DNA of 64,000 bases from Sphingomonas sp. 35-24ZXX (GTDB lineage: Bacteria; Pseudomonadota; Alphaproteobacteria; Sphingomonadales; Sphingomonadaceae). The stretch covers positions 434,001 through 498,000 of the forward strand of contig NZ_JROG01000003.1 of NCBI RefSeq assembly GCF_000786215.1, given 5' to 3'. The position numbers and the translations under genes were made by a program. Below are positions 52,437 to 60,550 of this stretch, one piece after another. How positions within the stretch are numbered: the first letter of the stretch is position 1; the number at the start of each line of letters is the position of its first letter. Below the pieces are notes generated by a model that did not search any database, had not been told where the DNA came from, and saw only the letters and a program-made list of their open reading frames with translations.

Positions 52437-54001
52437 TGCGCGCCTTTTCCACGCTCGTCACCCAGCTCGGCTATACCCGCTCGCGCAATGCCAAGGTGGC
52501 GCTGATCGCCGATTATCTGCGCGCTGCGCCCGATCCCGACCGGGGCTGGGCGCTGGCGGCGCTGACCGGCGAGGCGGATTTTGCCGCCGTCAAATCCTCC
52601 GCCGTGCGCGCGATGGCGATGGAGCGGGTCGATCCCGAACTGTTTCGCCTCAGCCGCGATTTCGTCGGCGATACTGCCGAAACGGTCGCGCTGATCTGGC
52701 CCGAGATGGGCGTACCCGCCAATGATCTGCGACTGGCCGATGCGGTCGACAGCTTCGCCAATGTCAGCCGCGCCCGTGCGCCCGCGCTCCTGGCGGAGTA
52801 TATGGACCGGCTCGACAGCGATGGCCGCTATGCGCTGATCAAGCTGGCCACAGGCGCAATGCGCGTCGGAATTTCGGCGCGGCTGGCCAAGACGGCATTC
52901 GCGCAGGCTTTTGCCCTGGATGTCGATGCGGTCGAAGAGGTCTGGCATGCGCTCGCCCCGCCCTATGCCAGCCTGTTCGCCTGGGGCGAGGGCGGCTCGC
53001 GCCCCGACCCCGAAGGCACGCCCTATTTCCGCCCGTTCATGCTCGCGCATCCGCTCGAGGATGGCACCGTGGACCTCGCCGATTATGCCGCCGAATGGAA
53101 ATGGGACGGCATCCGCATCCAGATCGTGCGGATCGGCGATCAGGTGAAATTGTTCAGCCGTGGCGGAGACGACATTACCGCGGCCTTTCCGGATATCGCC
53201 GCGCACATGCCCATCGAAGGCGTGTTCGATGGCGAACTGCTGGTGCGGGGCGATGCGCAGATGGGCGAGGCAGCGAGCTTCAACGCGCTGCAGCAACGGC
53301 TGGGGCGCAAGACGGTGTCGGCCAAGATGCTCGCCGAGGCTCCGGCACTCGTGCGGCTCTACGACCTGCTGATCGACGGACGCGAGGAATTGCGCGGCCA
53401 GCCCTGGCATGTCCGGCGCACGCGGCTGGAGCAGCGCATGACCGCCCTGCCCGCCGATCGCTTCGATCTGTCGCAGGTCATCAAGGCTAAGGATTTCGCG
53501 GAGCTTGGGCGTATCCGCGATGGCGCGCGCGATGCCGCTATCGAGGGCGTGATGCTCAAGCGGCGTGACAGCGTTTATGCGCCCGGTCGGCGCGTTGGGC
53601 TGTGGTACAAGTGGAAGCGCGACCCGCTCACCGCCGATTGCGTGATGATGTATGCGCAGCGCGGCAGCGGCAAGCGGTCGTCCTTCTATTCGGACTATAC
53701 CTTCGGTTGCTGGACCGAGGACGGCGAGCTGGTCCCCGTGGGCAAGGCCTATTCGGGCTTTTCGGACACCGAACTCAAATGGCTCGACAAGTTTGTCCGG
53801 CAGAACACGGTCAACCGCTTCGGCCCGGTGCGCGAGGTGGAAAAGTCGCTGGTGTTCGAAGTCGCTTTCGATTCGATCCACGAGTCCAAGCGTCACAAGT
53901 CGGGCATCGCGATGCGCTTCCCGCGCATCTCCAGGCTGCGCCGCGACAAGCCCGCGGCCGAGGCGGATACGGTGGCGGCGCTGAAGGCGTTTATCACCTG
54001 A
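52436..54001 (+). CDS. Cisplatin damage response ATP-dependent DNA ligase
   Basis: A 521-aa ATP-dependent DNA ligase. Motif I is EWKWDGIRIQ, where the lysine forms the ligase-AMP intermediate. Motifs III (EGVFDGELLV), IV (AIEGVMLKRRDS) and V (LWYKWKRDPLTADCVM) are present, then the OB domain. The N-terminal helical DNA-binding domain spans about 1-200. This is the ligase of the four-protein damage response set. The start at 52436 overlaps the exonuclease stop and is well fixed. Confidence 0.94.
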   Translation: MRAFSTLVTQLGYTRSRNAKVALIADYLRAAPDPDRGWALAALTGEADFAAVKSSAVRAMAMERVDPELFRLSRDFVGDTAETVALIWPEMGVPANDLRLADAVDSFANVSRARAPALLAEYMDRLDSDGRYALIKLATGAMRVGISARLAKTAFAQAFALDVDAVEEVWHALAPPYASLFAWGEGGSRPDPEGTPYFRPFMLAHPLEDGTVDLADYAAEWKWDGIRIQIVRIGDQVKLFSRGGDDITAAFPDIAAHMPIEGVFDGELLVRGDAQMGEAASFNALQQRLGRKTVSAKMLAEAPALVRLYDLLIDGREELRGQPWHVRRTRLEQRMTALPADRFDLSQVIKAKDFAELGRIRDGARDAAIEGVMLKRRDSVYAPGRRVGLWYKWKRDPLTADCVMMYAQRGSGKRSSFYSDYTFGCWTEDGELVPVGKAYSGFSDTELKWLDKFVRQNTVNRFGPVREVEKSLVFEVAFDSIHESKRHKSGIAMRFPRISRLRRDKPAAEADTVAALKAFIT

Positions 54002-54026
54002 CCAGAGCCCGGTCCTCGGACCGCCC

Positions 54027-54695
54027 TCAGCCTCCGATGACCGCATATTGCGCATAGCCGCGATACAGCGACCGGTGATCGATCAGCAGCCCGCGCGCCC
54101 TGGCGATCTGCGCTGCGACATGCTGAAGGTCGTCGCGCGGACTGACCTGAAAACGCGCCAACCACGCATGAAGCCCGCGCCCGAACCAGCCTGGCAGCCC
54201 GTTCTGATCGCCGAAATCGACGATATGCAACTGCCCATCGCGGGCTAGCGAACCGGCGGCAGCCGCAACGGCCTCTTCCCAGCCCGGCATCATCGACAAT
54301 GTGTACGAGCAGAAGACGCGGTCGAAACCCGACACGCCGAACAGGCGCTGCGGCGAGAATAGCGTCGCATCGCCGCGGGTGAGGAAGATGCGGTCCTGCA
54401 GTCCGGCATTGCGCACCTGCGCGCGGGCATTTTCCAGCATGGCCTCTGAAATATCGAAGCCGAAAAAGCGCGCCTGCGGGTAGCGCCTGGCCGCAACGAT
54501 AAGATTGCGCGCGGTGCCGCAACCAGGCTCCAGCACCAGCCCGCCGGGCGGCGGGGCGAGGTCCTCGATCAGCCGGTCCCGGCCCAGCAGATAATATTTG
54601 CGCGTCAGATCATAGATATGGCGCTGGGTCCGGTAGATCGCGTCCATCGCCTCGGCATGGCTGCCCTCGGATGCCTTCGCCTCATTTGAGGACAT
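54027..54695 (-). CDS. btaB: BtaB, betaine-lipid N-methyltransferase
   Basis: A 222-aa SAM-dependent methyltransferase. Motif I LVLEPGCGTARNLIVAA is near residues 55-71, and the FCSYTLSMMPGWEEAV and LHIVDFGDQNGL blocks follow. Such a methyltransferase next to btaA performs the three N-methylations that turn diacylglyceryl homoserine into diacylglyceryl-N,N,N-trimethylhomoserine. The start at 54695 overlaps the btaA end by 14 bp. Alone, the fold is generic; the assignment rests on the pair. Confidence 0.88.
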   Translation of the reverse strand: MSSNEAKASEGSHAEAMDAIYRTQRHIYDLTRKYYLLGRDRLIEDLAPPPGGLVLEPGCGTARNLIVAARRYPQARFFGFDISEAMLENARAQVRNAGLQDRIFLTRGDATLFSPQRLFGVSGFDRVFCSYTLSMMPGWEEAVAAAAGSLARDGQLHIVDFGDQNGLPGWFGRGLHAWLARFQVSPRDDLQHVAAQIARARGLLIDHRSLYRGYAQYAVIGG

Positions 54696-55899
54696 ACAGA
54701 TGCACCCCGCCGTAGATCGAGGAGCGGTCGCGCCGGGTATAGCCCAGCGAATCGTCCGCACGGTAATCCCAGAGGCCCAGCAGATTATCAGGGATGCGCC
54801 CCGGCAACAGGCTGGGCTCGGCTGCAGTGCGGAACAGCACGCGGGCTCCCGGGCGCGCGGTGCGGGTGATCTCGCTCCACAATGTCGTCAGCTGCTCGTC
54901 GTTCATCCAGTCCTGGGCATCGAGCAGGATGTAGCGATCGAGGCTGGCATCGGGGCTGGCCTGCAAACGCTCGACGAAATTGGCATGCTCGACCTCGACC
55001 CGGCCCGCGCGGGCGCGCACGGCATCGTAATTCTGGGCCTGCAGATAAGGCGGAAGCGACTGGTCCGGACCTTTGCCATAGCCCCGGCCAAAGGCCTGCC
55101 AGGCAAAGTAGTTGTCGCGAATCTCGAAATCGCAGGCCAGTTTCTCCAGCCGCTTGCGCAGCACATCTGCCATCTTCTCGTCACCGGCCAGCGCCTCGAA
55201 CTGCGCAGGCGGGATGCCCAGGCCGAACAGCGCAGGGGGCTGATCGGTCAGCCAGCGGATGAACTTCTTGTCGAACACCGGGGCCAGATGCTGCTCGAAA
55301 ATGGCGCGTTGCTCTTCGAGCGACTGCGCCTTGAGCATCCGCCCCAAATCGACCTTGTACAGCCGTGCCAGAAGATGCGCAGTGCCGATAAAGCCACCGA
55401 GCAGCCCGCGCTTGTACAGCCCGCTGCCAAATCCGCCGATCCGCCGCCGACCGGCAAGGTCGCGACCTTCCCAGTAACGTCGGCTGGTTTCGTCCAGATG
55501 CGGACGGATATGGTCGTGATAGGCACGCAGATTATCGCTGCGATCGGCTTCGGCAAAGAAGCGGTGGAAATGGGCATGGTCGGGCAGATGCTGCGCGGCA
55601 GCAACCTTGAGCCGGTTGAGCGCGATATGCGCCGTATTCAAATCCACCGCGATGATCTGTTCGGGGTCCGCGACGAGATAGGACAGGACGTTGCAGCCGC
55701 CCGAGGCGATCGTGATGATGCGGCTGTCGGGCTGGATGGCGAGCGCCTCCATGTCGACTACCGGGTCTTCCCAGATCTGCGCATAGACCAGGCCCTTGAA
55801 GGCGAAGGCAAAGGCACGTTCGAACAGACCCTGTTTGGTCGTGGTGCCAGCCTGGGTGACTGCTTCGACGATCTTGGTGTTGCGCATCGGTCCGGCCAT
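54682..55899 (-). CDS. btaA: BtaA, diacylglycerol 3-amino-3-carboxypropyl transferase
   Basis: A 405-aa DUF3419 enzyme that transfers the 3-amino-3-carboxypropyl group of SAM to diacylglycerol, giving the homoserine ether head group of a betaine lipid. Family blocks are LVYAQIWEDPVVDMEAL, ITIASGGCNVLSYLV, IIAVDLNTAHIALNRLK and LDRYILLDAQDWMN. The start at 55899 (MAGPMRNTK) is preceded by GAGGGG 10 bp away. With btaB it forms a two-gene operon that makes DGTS, which replaces phospholipids under phosphate limitation in other bacteria. Confidence 0.9.
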   Translation of the reverse strand: MAGPMRNTKIVEAVTQAGTTTKQGLFERAFAFAFKGLVYAQIWEDPVVDMEALAIQPDSRIITIASGGCNVLSYLVADPEQIIAVDLNTAHIALNRLKVAAAQHLPDHAHFHRFFAEADRSDNLRAYHDHIRPHLDETSRRYWEGRDLAGRRRIGGFGSGLYKRGLLGGFIGTAHLLARLYKVDLGRMLKAQSLEEQRAIFEQHLAPVFDKKFIRWLTDQPPALFGLGIPPAQFEALAGDEKMADVLRKRLEKLACDFEIRDNYFAWQAFGRGYGKGPDQSLPPYLQAQNYDAVRARAGRVEVEHANFVERLQASPDASLDRYILLDAQDWMNDEQLTTLWSEITRTARPGARVLFRTAAEPSLLPGRIPDNLLGLWDYRADDSLGYTRRDRSSIYGGVHLYVLK

Positions 55900-56027
55900 G
55901 CTGCTGATCCCCCTCATCCAGTGGTGCTTGGAAAAACGTCGTTCCGCTCCGCGCGCTAGGATGGTTGCGTGACCCGTGCATGACCGATTGACGACAGACT
56001 CTGTCACATTTGGGCAGGACCGGAATC

Positions 56028-56061
56028 AAAAGGCCCGCCGGTCTGGGGGGACCGGCGGGCC
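56028..56061 (-). terminator. Terminator after the fasciclin gene
   Basis: A perfect 12-bp stem GGCCCGCCGGTC/GACCGGCGGGCC (56032-56043 and 56050-56061) with a 6-nt loop is followed, on the minus strand, by TTTT (complement of 56028-56031). It ends transcription of the sigma/anti-sigma/fasciclin group or of the fasciclin gene alone. Confidence 0.88.
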
Positions 56062-56086
56062 TGTGATGAGCCAGGAAGAAAGGGGA

Positions 56087-56662
56087 TCAGCCCGGCATCA
56101 CCACGGTGTCGATCACGTGCACCACACCGTTGCTCTGCATGACATCGGTCTGGGTCACGATCGACTTGCCGCCCTTCGCATCAGTGAGGACGACATTCTG
56201 ACCCTGCAGCGAGGCTGTGAGAGTTCCCCCCTGCACGGTCTTGATCATGGCCTTGCCGCCGCCCTTCTTGATGAGCGCGACAACGTCGGCCGCGGTCACC
56301 TTTCCGGCGACGACATGATAGGTGAGGATGCTGGTCAGGGTCGCCTTGTTCTCCGGCTTCACCAGCGTTTCGACGGTGCCGGCGGGCAGCTTGGCAAACG
56401 CGTCATCGGTGGGGGCGAACACGGTGAACGGGCCGGGCGATGCCAGCGTATCGACCAGGCCTGCGGCCTTGACGGCTGCCACCAGCGTCTTGAGGTTGCC
56501 GGCTGCGCTGGCGTTCTCGACGATGGTCTTCGCCGGATACATCGCAGCACCGCCCACCATCGGGTGATCACCCTTGTGGTGGTTGGCCAGCGCCGGCGCG
56601 GCGATCGCGATGGTTGCAGCGACAGTTGCAGCAAGAAGCGTGGGGGCAGCGAATTTCAGCAT
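56087..56662 (-). CDS. Secreted fasciclin (FAS1) domain protein
   Basis: A 191-aa exported protein with a signal peptide ending around residue 26 (APALA-N) and one FAS1 domain (about 45-190). Signatures are [18 protein letters not shown] in the first conserved block, [19 protein letters not shown] in the middle, and [13 protein letters not shown] at the end. FAS1 domains mediate adhesion or ligand binding in the periplasm or outside. It follows the anti-sigma gene on the same strand by 215 bp. In mycobacteria the fasciclin proteins MPT70/MPT83 are encoded with SigK and RskA; the same grouping here suggests it is a target of the adjacent sigma factor. Confidence 0.92.
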   Translation of the reverse strand: MLKFAAPTLLAATVAATIAIAAPALANHHKGDHPMVGGAAMYPAKTIVENASAAGNLKTLVAAVKAAGLVDTLASPGPFTVFAPTDDAFAKLPAGTVETLVKPENKATLTSILTYHVVAGKVTAADVVALIKKGGGKAMIKTVQGGTLTASLQGQNVVLTDAKGGKSIVTQTDVMQSNGVVHVIDTVVMPG

Positions 56663-56681
56663 AAGAATCTCCGTGGTTTTT

Positions 56682-56710
56682 CCGTATCCTGTTGGGGAAG
56701 GTGGATACGG
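56682..56710. promoter_or_regulatory. Inverted repeat in the fasciclin leader
   Basis: CCGTATCC (56682-56689) and GGATACGG (56703-56710) are exact inverse 8-mers 13 bp apart in the region 20-50 bp before the fasciclin start. Further upstream on the minus strand GCATCC (56743-56738) and CGTA (56721-56718) are 16 nt apart, which loosely resembles a SigK-type -35/-10 pair. Confidence 0.45.
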
Positions 56711-56877
56711 GGGCAGCTACGCAAGGAAATGAAGGTCGGATGCGCGCGGGTTAACAAAAGTAGAATTGCCCGAATGGTACCCGTGAACCGAGGTCGCCTG
56801 GCGCGCGCAGCATCAAACCCAGCCGCAAGAAACTGCGACCGTGGCGAAACCACGAACTCGGCGAAAAAATCCCGGCG

Positions 56878-57603
56878 TCAGATCCGCTGCAAACGACCCT
56901 GCGCCACCGTCGGCGCGCTCGGCTTGTCCGGATTGGGTAGCACCTTGGGTTCCATGGTGAGGATCAGGTTGCTCAGCGGATCGATGAACTTGCGATGCCC
57001 CTCGGGCACTTCGATCCGTGTCACGCCGCCGCGCATCAGGCGGCCGAGCCGACGCGGCTGACCATCGGCAGGAACGATCCACAGCTCGGGCTCGGTATCC
57101 GTGACCGGCATGCCTTCGACCCGCACCAGCATTTCGGACGTGCTGCCGTCATAGCGCGCCGTCAGCAGTAGGCCATCGATCGGCCCGGTCAGCTGCGCCA
57201 CCGCCATATCGGGGTTCGACGCCGGCTTGGGATCAATATTGGGGCTGGGCCACAGCAGCGCGAGTGCCAGCACCGCGGCAATCGCGGACGCTGCAAAGGT
57301 TGCCGCCTTCCAACCGCCTGCGCCGCCGCGGGGCGTGATCACGGCCACCGGTGCCACGGCCTCGCTCGCCAGTTCAGAATCGATCAGCCCATCGATCCGG
57401 TTCATCAGCCCGGGAGGCGGCGCAATCTCGGCATAGCCGTCGTACAGCGGCGCCAGCCGCGCGCGCCAGCGCTCGACCTCGGCGGCAAAGTCCGGATCGG
57501 ACAGCACCAGGCGCAGCGCATGCGCGCGCTCCGAGCCTTCCAACAGGCCCAGGGCGAGTTCGGCGGCCATCGTCGACCGGTCAGGCATGGCATCACTGCT
57601 CAC
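56878..57603 (-). CDS. RskA/anti-sigma-K family anti-sigma factor
   Basis: A 241-aa membrane protein. The N-terminal cytoplasmic domain (about 1-90) contains AAELALGLLEGSERAHALRLV, the RskA-type region that binds the sigma factor, and there is one transmembrane helix at about 99-117 (AATFAASAIAAVLALALLW). The periplasmic domain ends with EPELWIVPADGQPRRLG and ILTMEPKVLPNPDKP, as in the anti-sigma-K family (RskA-like). It overlaps the sigma gene stop by 11 bp. The zinc-finger HxxxCxxC motif is absent, which is normal for this family. Confidence 0.9.
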   Translation of the reverse strand: MSSDAMPDRSTMAAELALGLLEGSERAHALRLVLSDPDFAAEVERWRARLAPLYDGYAEIAPPPGLMNRIDGLIDSELASEAVAPVAVITPRGGAGGWKAATFAASAIAAVLALALLWPSPNIDPKPASNPDMAVAQLTGPIDGLLLTARYDGSTSEMLVRVEGMPVTDTEPELWIVPADGQPRRLGRLMRGGVTRIEVPEGHRKFIDPLSNLILTMEPKVLPNPDKPSAPTVAQGRLQRI

Positions 57604-58159
57604 GCGACAGGCACTCCTTCAACTGCATCAATCCCCGGCGAATCCAGCTTTTGACGGTGCCGACCGGCTTGTCCATCGCCTCGGCAATCTCCGGATAGCT
57701 CAGCCCCTGGAAGAAACCGGCGCGAATGGCACTGGCGCGCGCAGGCTCCAGTTCGGCCAGGCAGTGGAAAATCTGCGCACGATCGCCATCCTGCGCTAGC
57801 GCGGCGGAGGGATCGGCGGTCTCGTCGACCAGAGTTTCGGCCAGATCGACAGGCAACGGGTCTTCATAACGCTGGCTTCGGCGCCAGTCGATCGCGGCAT
57901 TGCGCGCGATGGCGCACAGCCAGGAAATGGCGCTTGCCTTCGCCGGATCGAACGACCCGGCGCGCTGCCATACCTTGAGATACACGTTCTGCAATACGTC
58001 CTCCGCCGCGCCCCTGTCGATGCAGATACGGAGGCAAACGCCGTGCAGTTTCGCAGACGTCATCGCATAGACCGTGCGCAGCGCATCGCGGTCCTGCTGC
58101 GCCACCCGCATCAGCGCGGCCTGAAGGTCTGCCCGGCGTTCGTTGCTGGCTGGTGTCAC
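57593..58159 (-). CDS. ECF RNA polymerase sigma factor, SigK-like
   Basis: A 188-aa ECF sigma factor. Region 2 is recognised in AAEDVLQNVYLKVWQRAGSFDPAKASAISWLCAIARNAAIDWRR (the -10 binding part) and region 4 in LSYPEIAEAMDKPVGTVKSWIRRGLMQLKECL (the -35 HTH). I favour the GTG at 58159 because it is the first start not overlapping the threonine dehydratase gene; an upstream ATG at 58207 would add 16 residues and overlap it by 41 bp. It is translated just before the anti-sigma gene, and fasciclin follows. Confidence 0.92.
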   Translation of the reverse strand: MTPASNERRADLQAALMRVAQQDRDALRTVYAMTSAKLHGVCLRICIDRGAAEDVLQNVYLKVWQRAGSFDPAKASAISWLCAIARNAAIDWRRSQRYEDPLPVDLAETLVDETADPSAALAQDGDRAQIFHCLAELEPARASAIRAGFFQGLSYPEIAEAMDKPVGTVKSWIRRGLMQLKECLSREQ

Positions 58160-58166
58160 TGGCGAC

Positions 58167-59150
58167 TCACGATGCCAGCGCGCGCGAAAACAGCGCCGGT
58201 TCGACATTGCCGCCCGACAGGATGATCAAGGTGCGGTCATCCACCTCGACCTTGCCGGCGAGCACCGCAGCAAGCGCGACCGCACCGCCGGGCTCCAGCA
58301 CCAGCCGCAGGCGTTCGTGCGCATGACGCATCGCGCGGAACACCTCCTCATCGGAGACGCTGACCGCTTCGGCCTTGCGCTCTTTCAGGATATCGAAGGT
58401 CAGAGGTGATACCAGCGGGGTCTGCAGGGCATCGCACACGGTGTTCGGCGCATTGGGCGCGACCGGCACGATTTTCTTGCCACGCAGCGAATGGCCCATG
58501 TCATCCCAGCCATCGGGCTCGACGATCGTCATCTTGGCGCCCGGCATGGCCAACGCGATACCGGCGGCAAGCCCGCCGCCGCCGCAGCAGGCCACCACCC
58601 GGTGCGGGTTGATCCCGGCCTGCGCGATGATCTGGACCAGCGCCTCCAGCCCGGTGCTGCCCTGCCCTTCGATGATCCAGGGATCGTCGAAGCTGGGCAC
58701 CACCACCGCGCCGGTTTCCTGCGCGATGCCGTTGGAGATCGCGACGCGATCCTCGGTGCGGCGGTCATAGGTGATGATCTCTGCGCCATAGCCGCGCGTC
58801 GATTCGATTTTGCGCGAGGGCGCATCGGCGGGCATCACGATCGTAGCCTTGATTCCCAGGCGTTTGGCGGCCCAGGCAACGCCCTGCGCATGGTTGCCGC
58901 TCGAGAACGCAACCACCCCGCGCGCGCGTTCTTCCTCGGTAAGGTCGGACAGGCGGTGCCACGCGCCGCGGATCTTGAACGCGCCGATCGGCTGCAGACA
59001 TTCCGCCTTGCACCACAGGGTCATCCCCTCATGCTTCAGGGGCATCAGCGGCGTCGGCGGCAGGATGGCCGATATCTTCTTGGCGGCGCGCTCGATGCCT
59101 TCGCGGCTGGGCTTGCGGTCCGGAGAAAGGGGATCACTTGGTTCTGTCAT
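58167..59150 (-). CDS. ilvA: Threonine/serine dehydratase (PLP)
   Basis: A 327-aa fold-type II PLP enzyme that deaminates threonine to 2-oxobutanoate. The PLP lysine lies in IGAFKIRGAWHRL, the phosphate loop in CCGGGGLAAGIAL, and SSGNHAQGVAWAAK binds the substrate. There is no C-terminal ACT regulatory domain, so it resembles the catabolic TdcB type or a short biosynthetic form; feedback control by isoleucine is not expected. It is divergent from the polyamine cluster across 57 bp. Confidence 0.88.
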   Translation of the reverse strand: MTEPSDPLSPDRKPSREGIERAAKKISAILPPTPLMPLKHEGMTLWCKAECLQPIGAFKIRGAWHRLSDLTEEERARGVVAFSSGNHAQGVAWAAKRLGIKATIVMPADAPSRKIESTRGYGAEIITYDRRTEDRVAISNGIAQETGAVVVPSFDDPWIIEGQGSTGLEALVQIIAQAGINPHRVVACCGGGGLAAGIALAMPGAKMTIVEPDGWDDMGHSLRGKKIVPVAPNAPNTVCDALQTPLVSPLTFDILKERKAEAVSVSDEEVFRAMRHAHERLRLVLEPGGAVALAAVLAGKVEVDDRTLIILSGGNVEPALFSRALAS

Positions 59151-59207
59151 GCAGAGCCTCTATATGCACCCGCTAACAGCAATTCCAGCAATAAGGGAAA
59201 ACGGACT

Positions 59208-60413
59208 TTGGGCAAGATTCTGGTGATCGGTGCAGGCGGCGTGGGTTCGGTCGCGGTGCACAAGATGGCGATGAACGCGGATATCTTCAGCGAGATCACG
59301 CTGGCCAGCCGCCGCGTGGCCAAGTGCGACGCGATTGCCGAATCGGTTCTGGCGCGCACCGGCGTGAAGATCGCCACCGCCGAGGTCGACGCGGACGATG
59401 TCGACGCGACCTCCGCTCTGATCGAGCGCGTGAAGCCCGACCTCGTGTGCAATCTCGCCCTGCCCTATCAGGACCTCAACATCATGGACGCATGCCTGCG
59501 CACCGGCGTGCATTACATGGATACCGCCAATTACGAACCGCGCGACGAGGCCAAGTTCGAATATGGCTGGCAATGGGCCTATCACGACCGCTTCAAGGAA
59601 GCGGGCCTGATGGCGCTGCTGGGTTCGGGCTTCGATCCCGGCGTCACCAGCGTGTTTGCCAGCTATATCAAGAAGCACCTGCTCGACCGGATCGATACGC
59701 TCGACATTCTCGATTGCAACGGCGGCGACCATGGCCAGCATTTCGCCACCAACTTCAACCCGGAAATCAACATCCGCGAAGTGACCGCGCCCTCGCGCCA
59801 CTGGGCGGATGGCGAGTGGGTCGAAGGTCCCGCGCTCAGCCACAAGCAGGTGTTCGACTTCGAGGCCGTGGGCGAGAAGAACATGTACCTCATGTATCAT
59901 GAGGAGCTGGAGTCGCTCGCCAAGCATTACCCGGAGATCAAGCGCATCCGCTTCTGGATGACGTTCGGAGACGCCTATCTCAAGCATCTGGAAGTCCTGC
60001 AGAATGTCGGCATGACCCGGATCGACCCGGTGATGTACGAGGGCCGCGAGATCATCCCGCTGCAGTTCCTCAAGGCCGTGCTGCCCGAACCTGCTTCGCT
60101 CGGCGAGACCACCAAGGGCAAGACCAACATCGGCGATATCGCGACCGGCGTGAAGGATGGGCAGGACAAGACAGTCTATGTCTACAACATCTGCGACCAC
60201 GAAGACGCTTATGCCGAAACCGGCAACCAGGCGGTGAGCTATACCACCGGCGTTCCGGCGATGATCGGTGCGGCGATGATCCTCACCGGCACTTGGAAGG
60301 GTGAAGGCGTGTTCAACATGGAGCAGTTCGATCCCGATCCGTACATGGACATGCTCAACAAGCATGGCCTGCCCTGGCAGGTGAAGGAACTCGACGCACC
60401 GCTGGCATTTTGA
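59208..60413 (+). CDS. Carboxynor-/carboxyspermidine dehydrogenase (saccharopine dehydrogenase fold)
   Basis: A 401-aa NAD(P)-dependent reductase of the Lys1/saccharopine dehydrogenase fold. The Rossmann motif is VIGAGGVGSVAVHKMA, then DTANYEPRDEAKFEYGWQW and LGSGFDPGVTSVFASY. Next to nspC-like and ornithine decarboxylase genes it is the enzyme that condenses aspartate semialdehyde with a diamine to carboxyspermidine or carboxynorspermidine. The start is TTG at 59208 with AAGGGAAAA 11 bp before; no ATG gives the Rossmann N-terminus. In this lineage carboxyspermidine is more likely than the norspermidine route. Confidence 0.92.
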   Translation: MGKILVIGAGGVGSVAVHKMAMNADIFSEITLASRRVAKCDAIAESVLARTGVKIATAEVDADDVDATSALIERVKPDLVCNLALPYQDLNIMDACLRTGVHYMDTANYEPRDEAKFEYGWQWAYHDRFKEAGLMALLGSGFDPGVTSVFASYIKKHLLDRIDTLDILDCNGGDHGQHFATNFNPEINIREVTAPSRHWADGEWVEGPALSHKQVFDFEAVGEKNMYLMYHEELESLAKHYPEIKRIRFWMTFGDAYLKHLEVLQNVGMTRIDPVMYEGREIIPLQFLKAVLPEPASLGETTKGKTNIGDIATGVKDGQDKTVYVYNICDHEDAYAETGNQAVSYTTGVPAMIGAAMILTGTWKGEGVFNMEQFDPDPYMDMLNKHGLPWQVKELDAPLAF

Positions 60414-60430
60414 GCCATCGATAGCCCCCC

Positions 60431-60452
60431 CCCCCTTCGCAGAGCGAGGGGG
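60431..60452. repeat. REP-like hairpin with a C11 run upstream of nspC
   Basis: CCCCTTCGC-AGA-GCGAGGGG forms a hairpin (60432-60452, one G-T pair), joined on the left by an uninterrupted run of eleven C (60425-60435). It lies between the two polyamine genes. A shorter CTCTC/GAGAG pair follows at 60521-60540, just before the nspC ribosome binding site. Confidence 0.55.
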
Positions 60453-60550
60453 TTACGCGATGGTAGTGATCGACGGATTCATGACATGGGCCGGTGAGTG
60501 GCATTCCCCGCTCCCCGGCCCTCTCCTGTCAAGGCGAGAGAGAGCAGATA

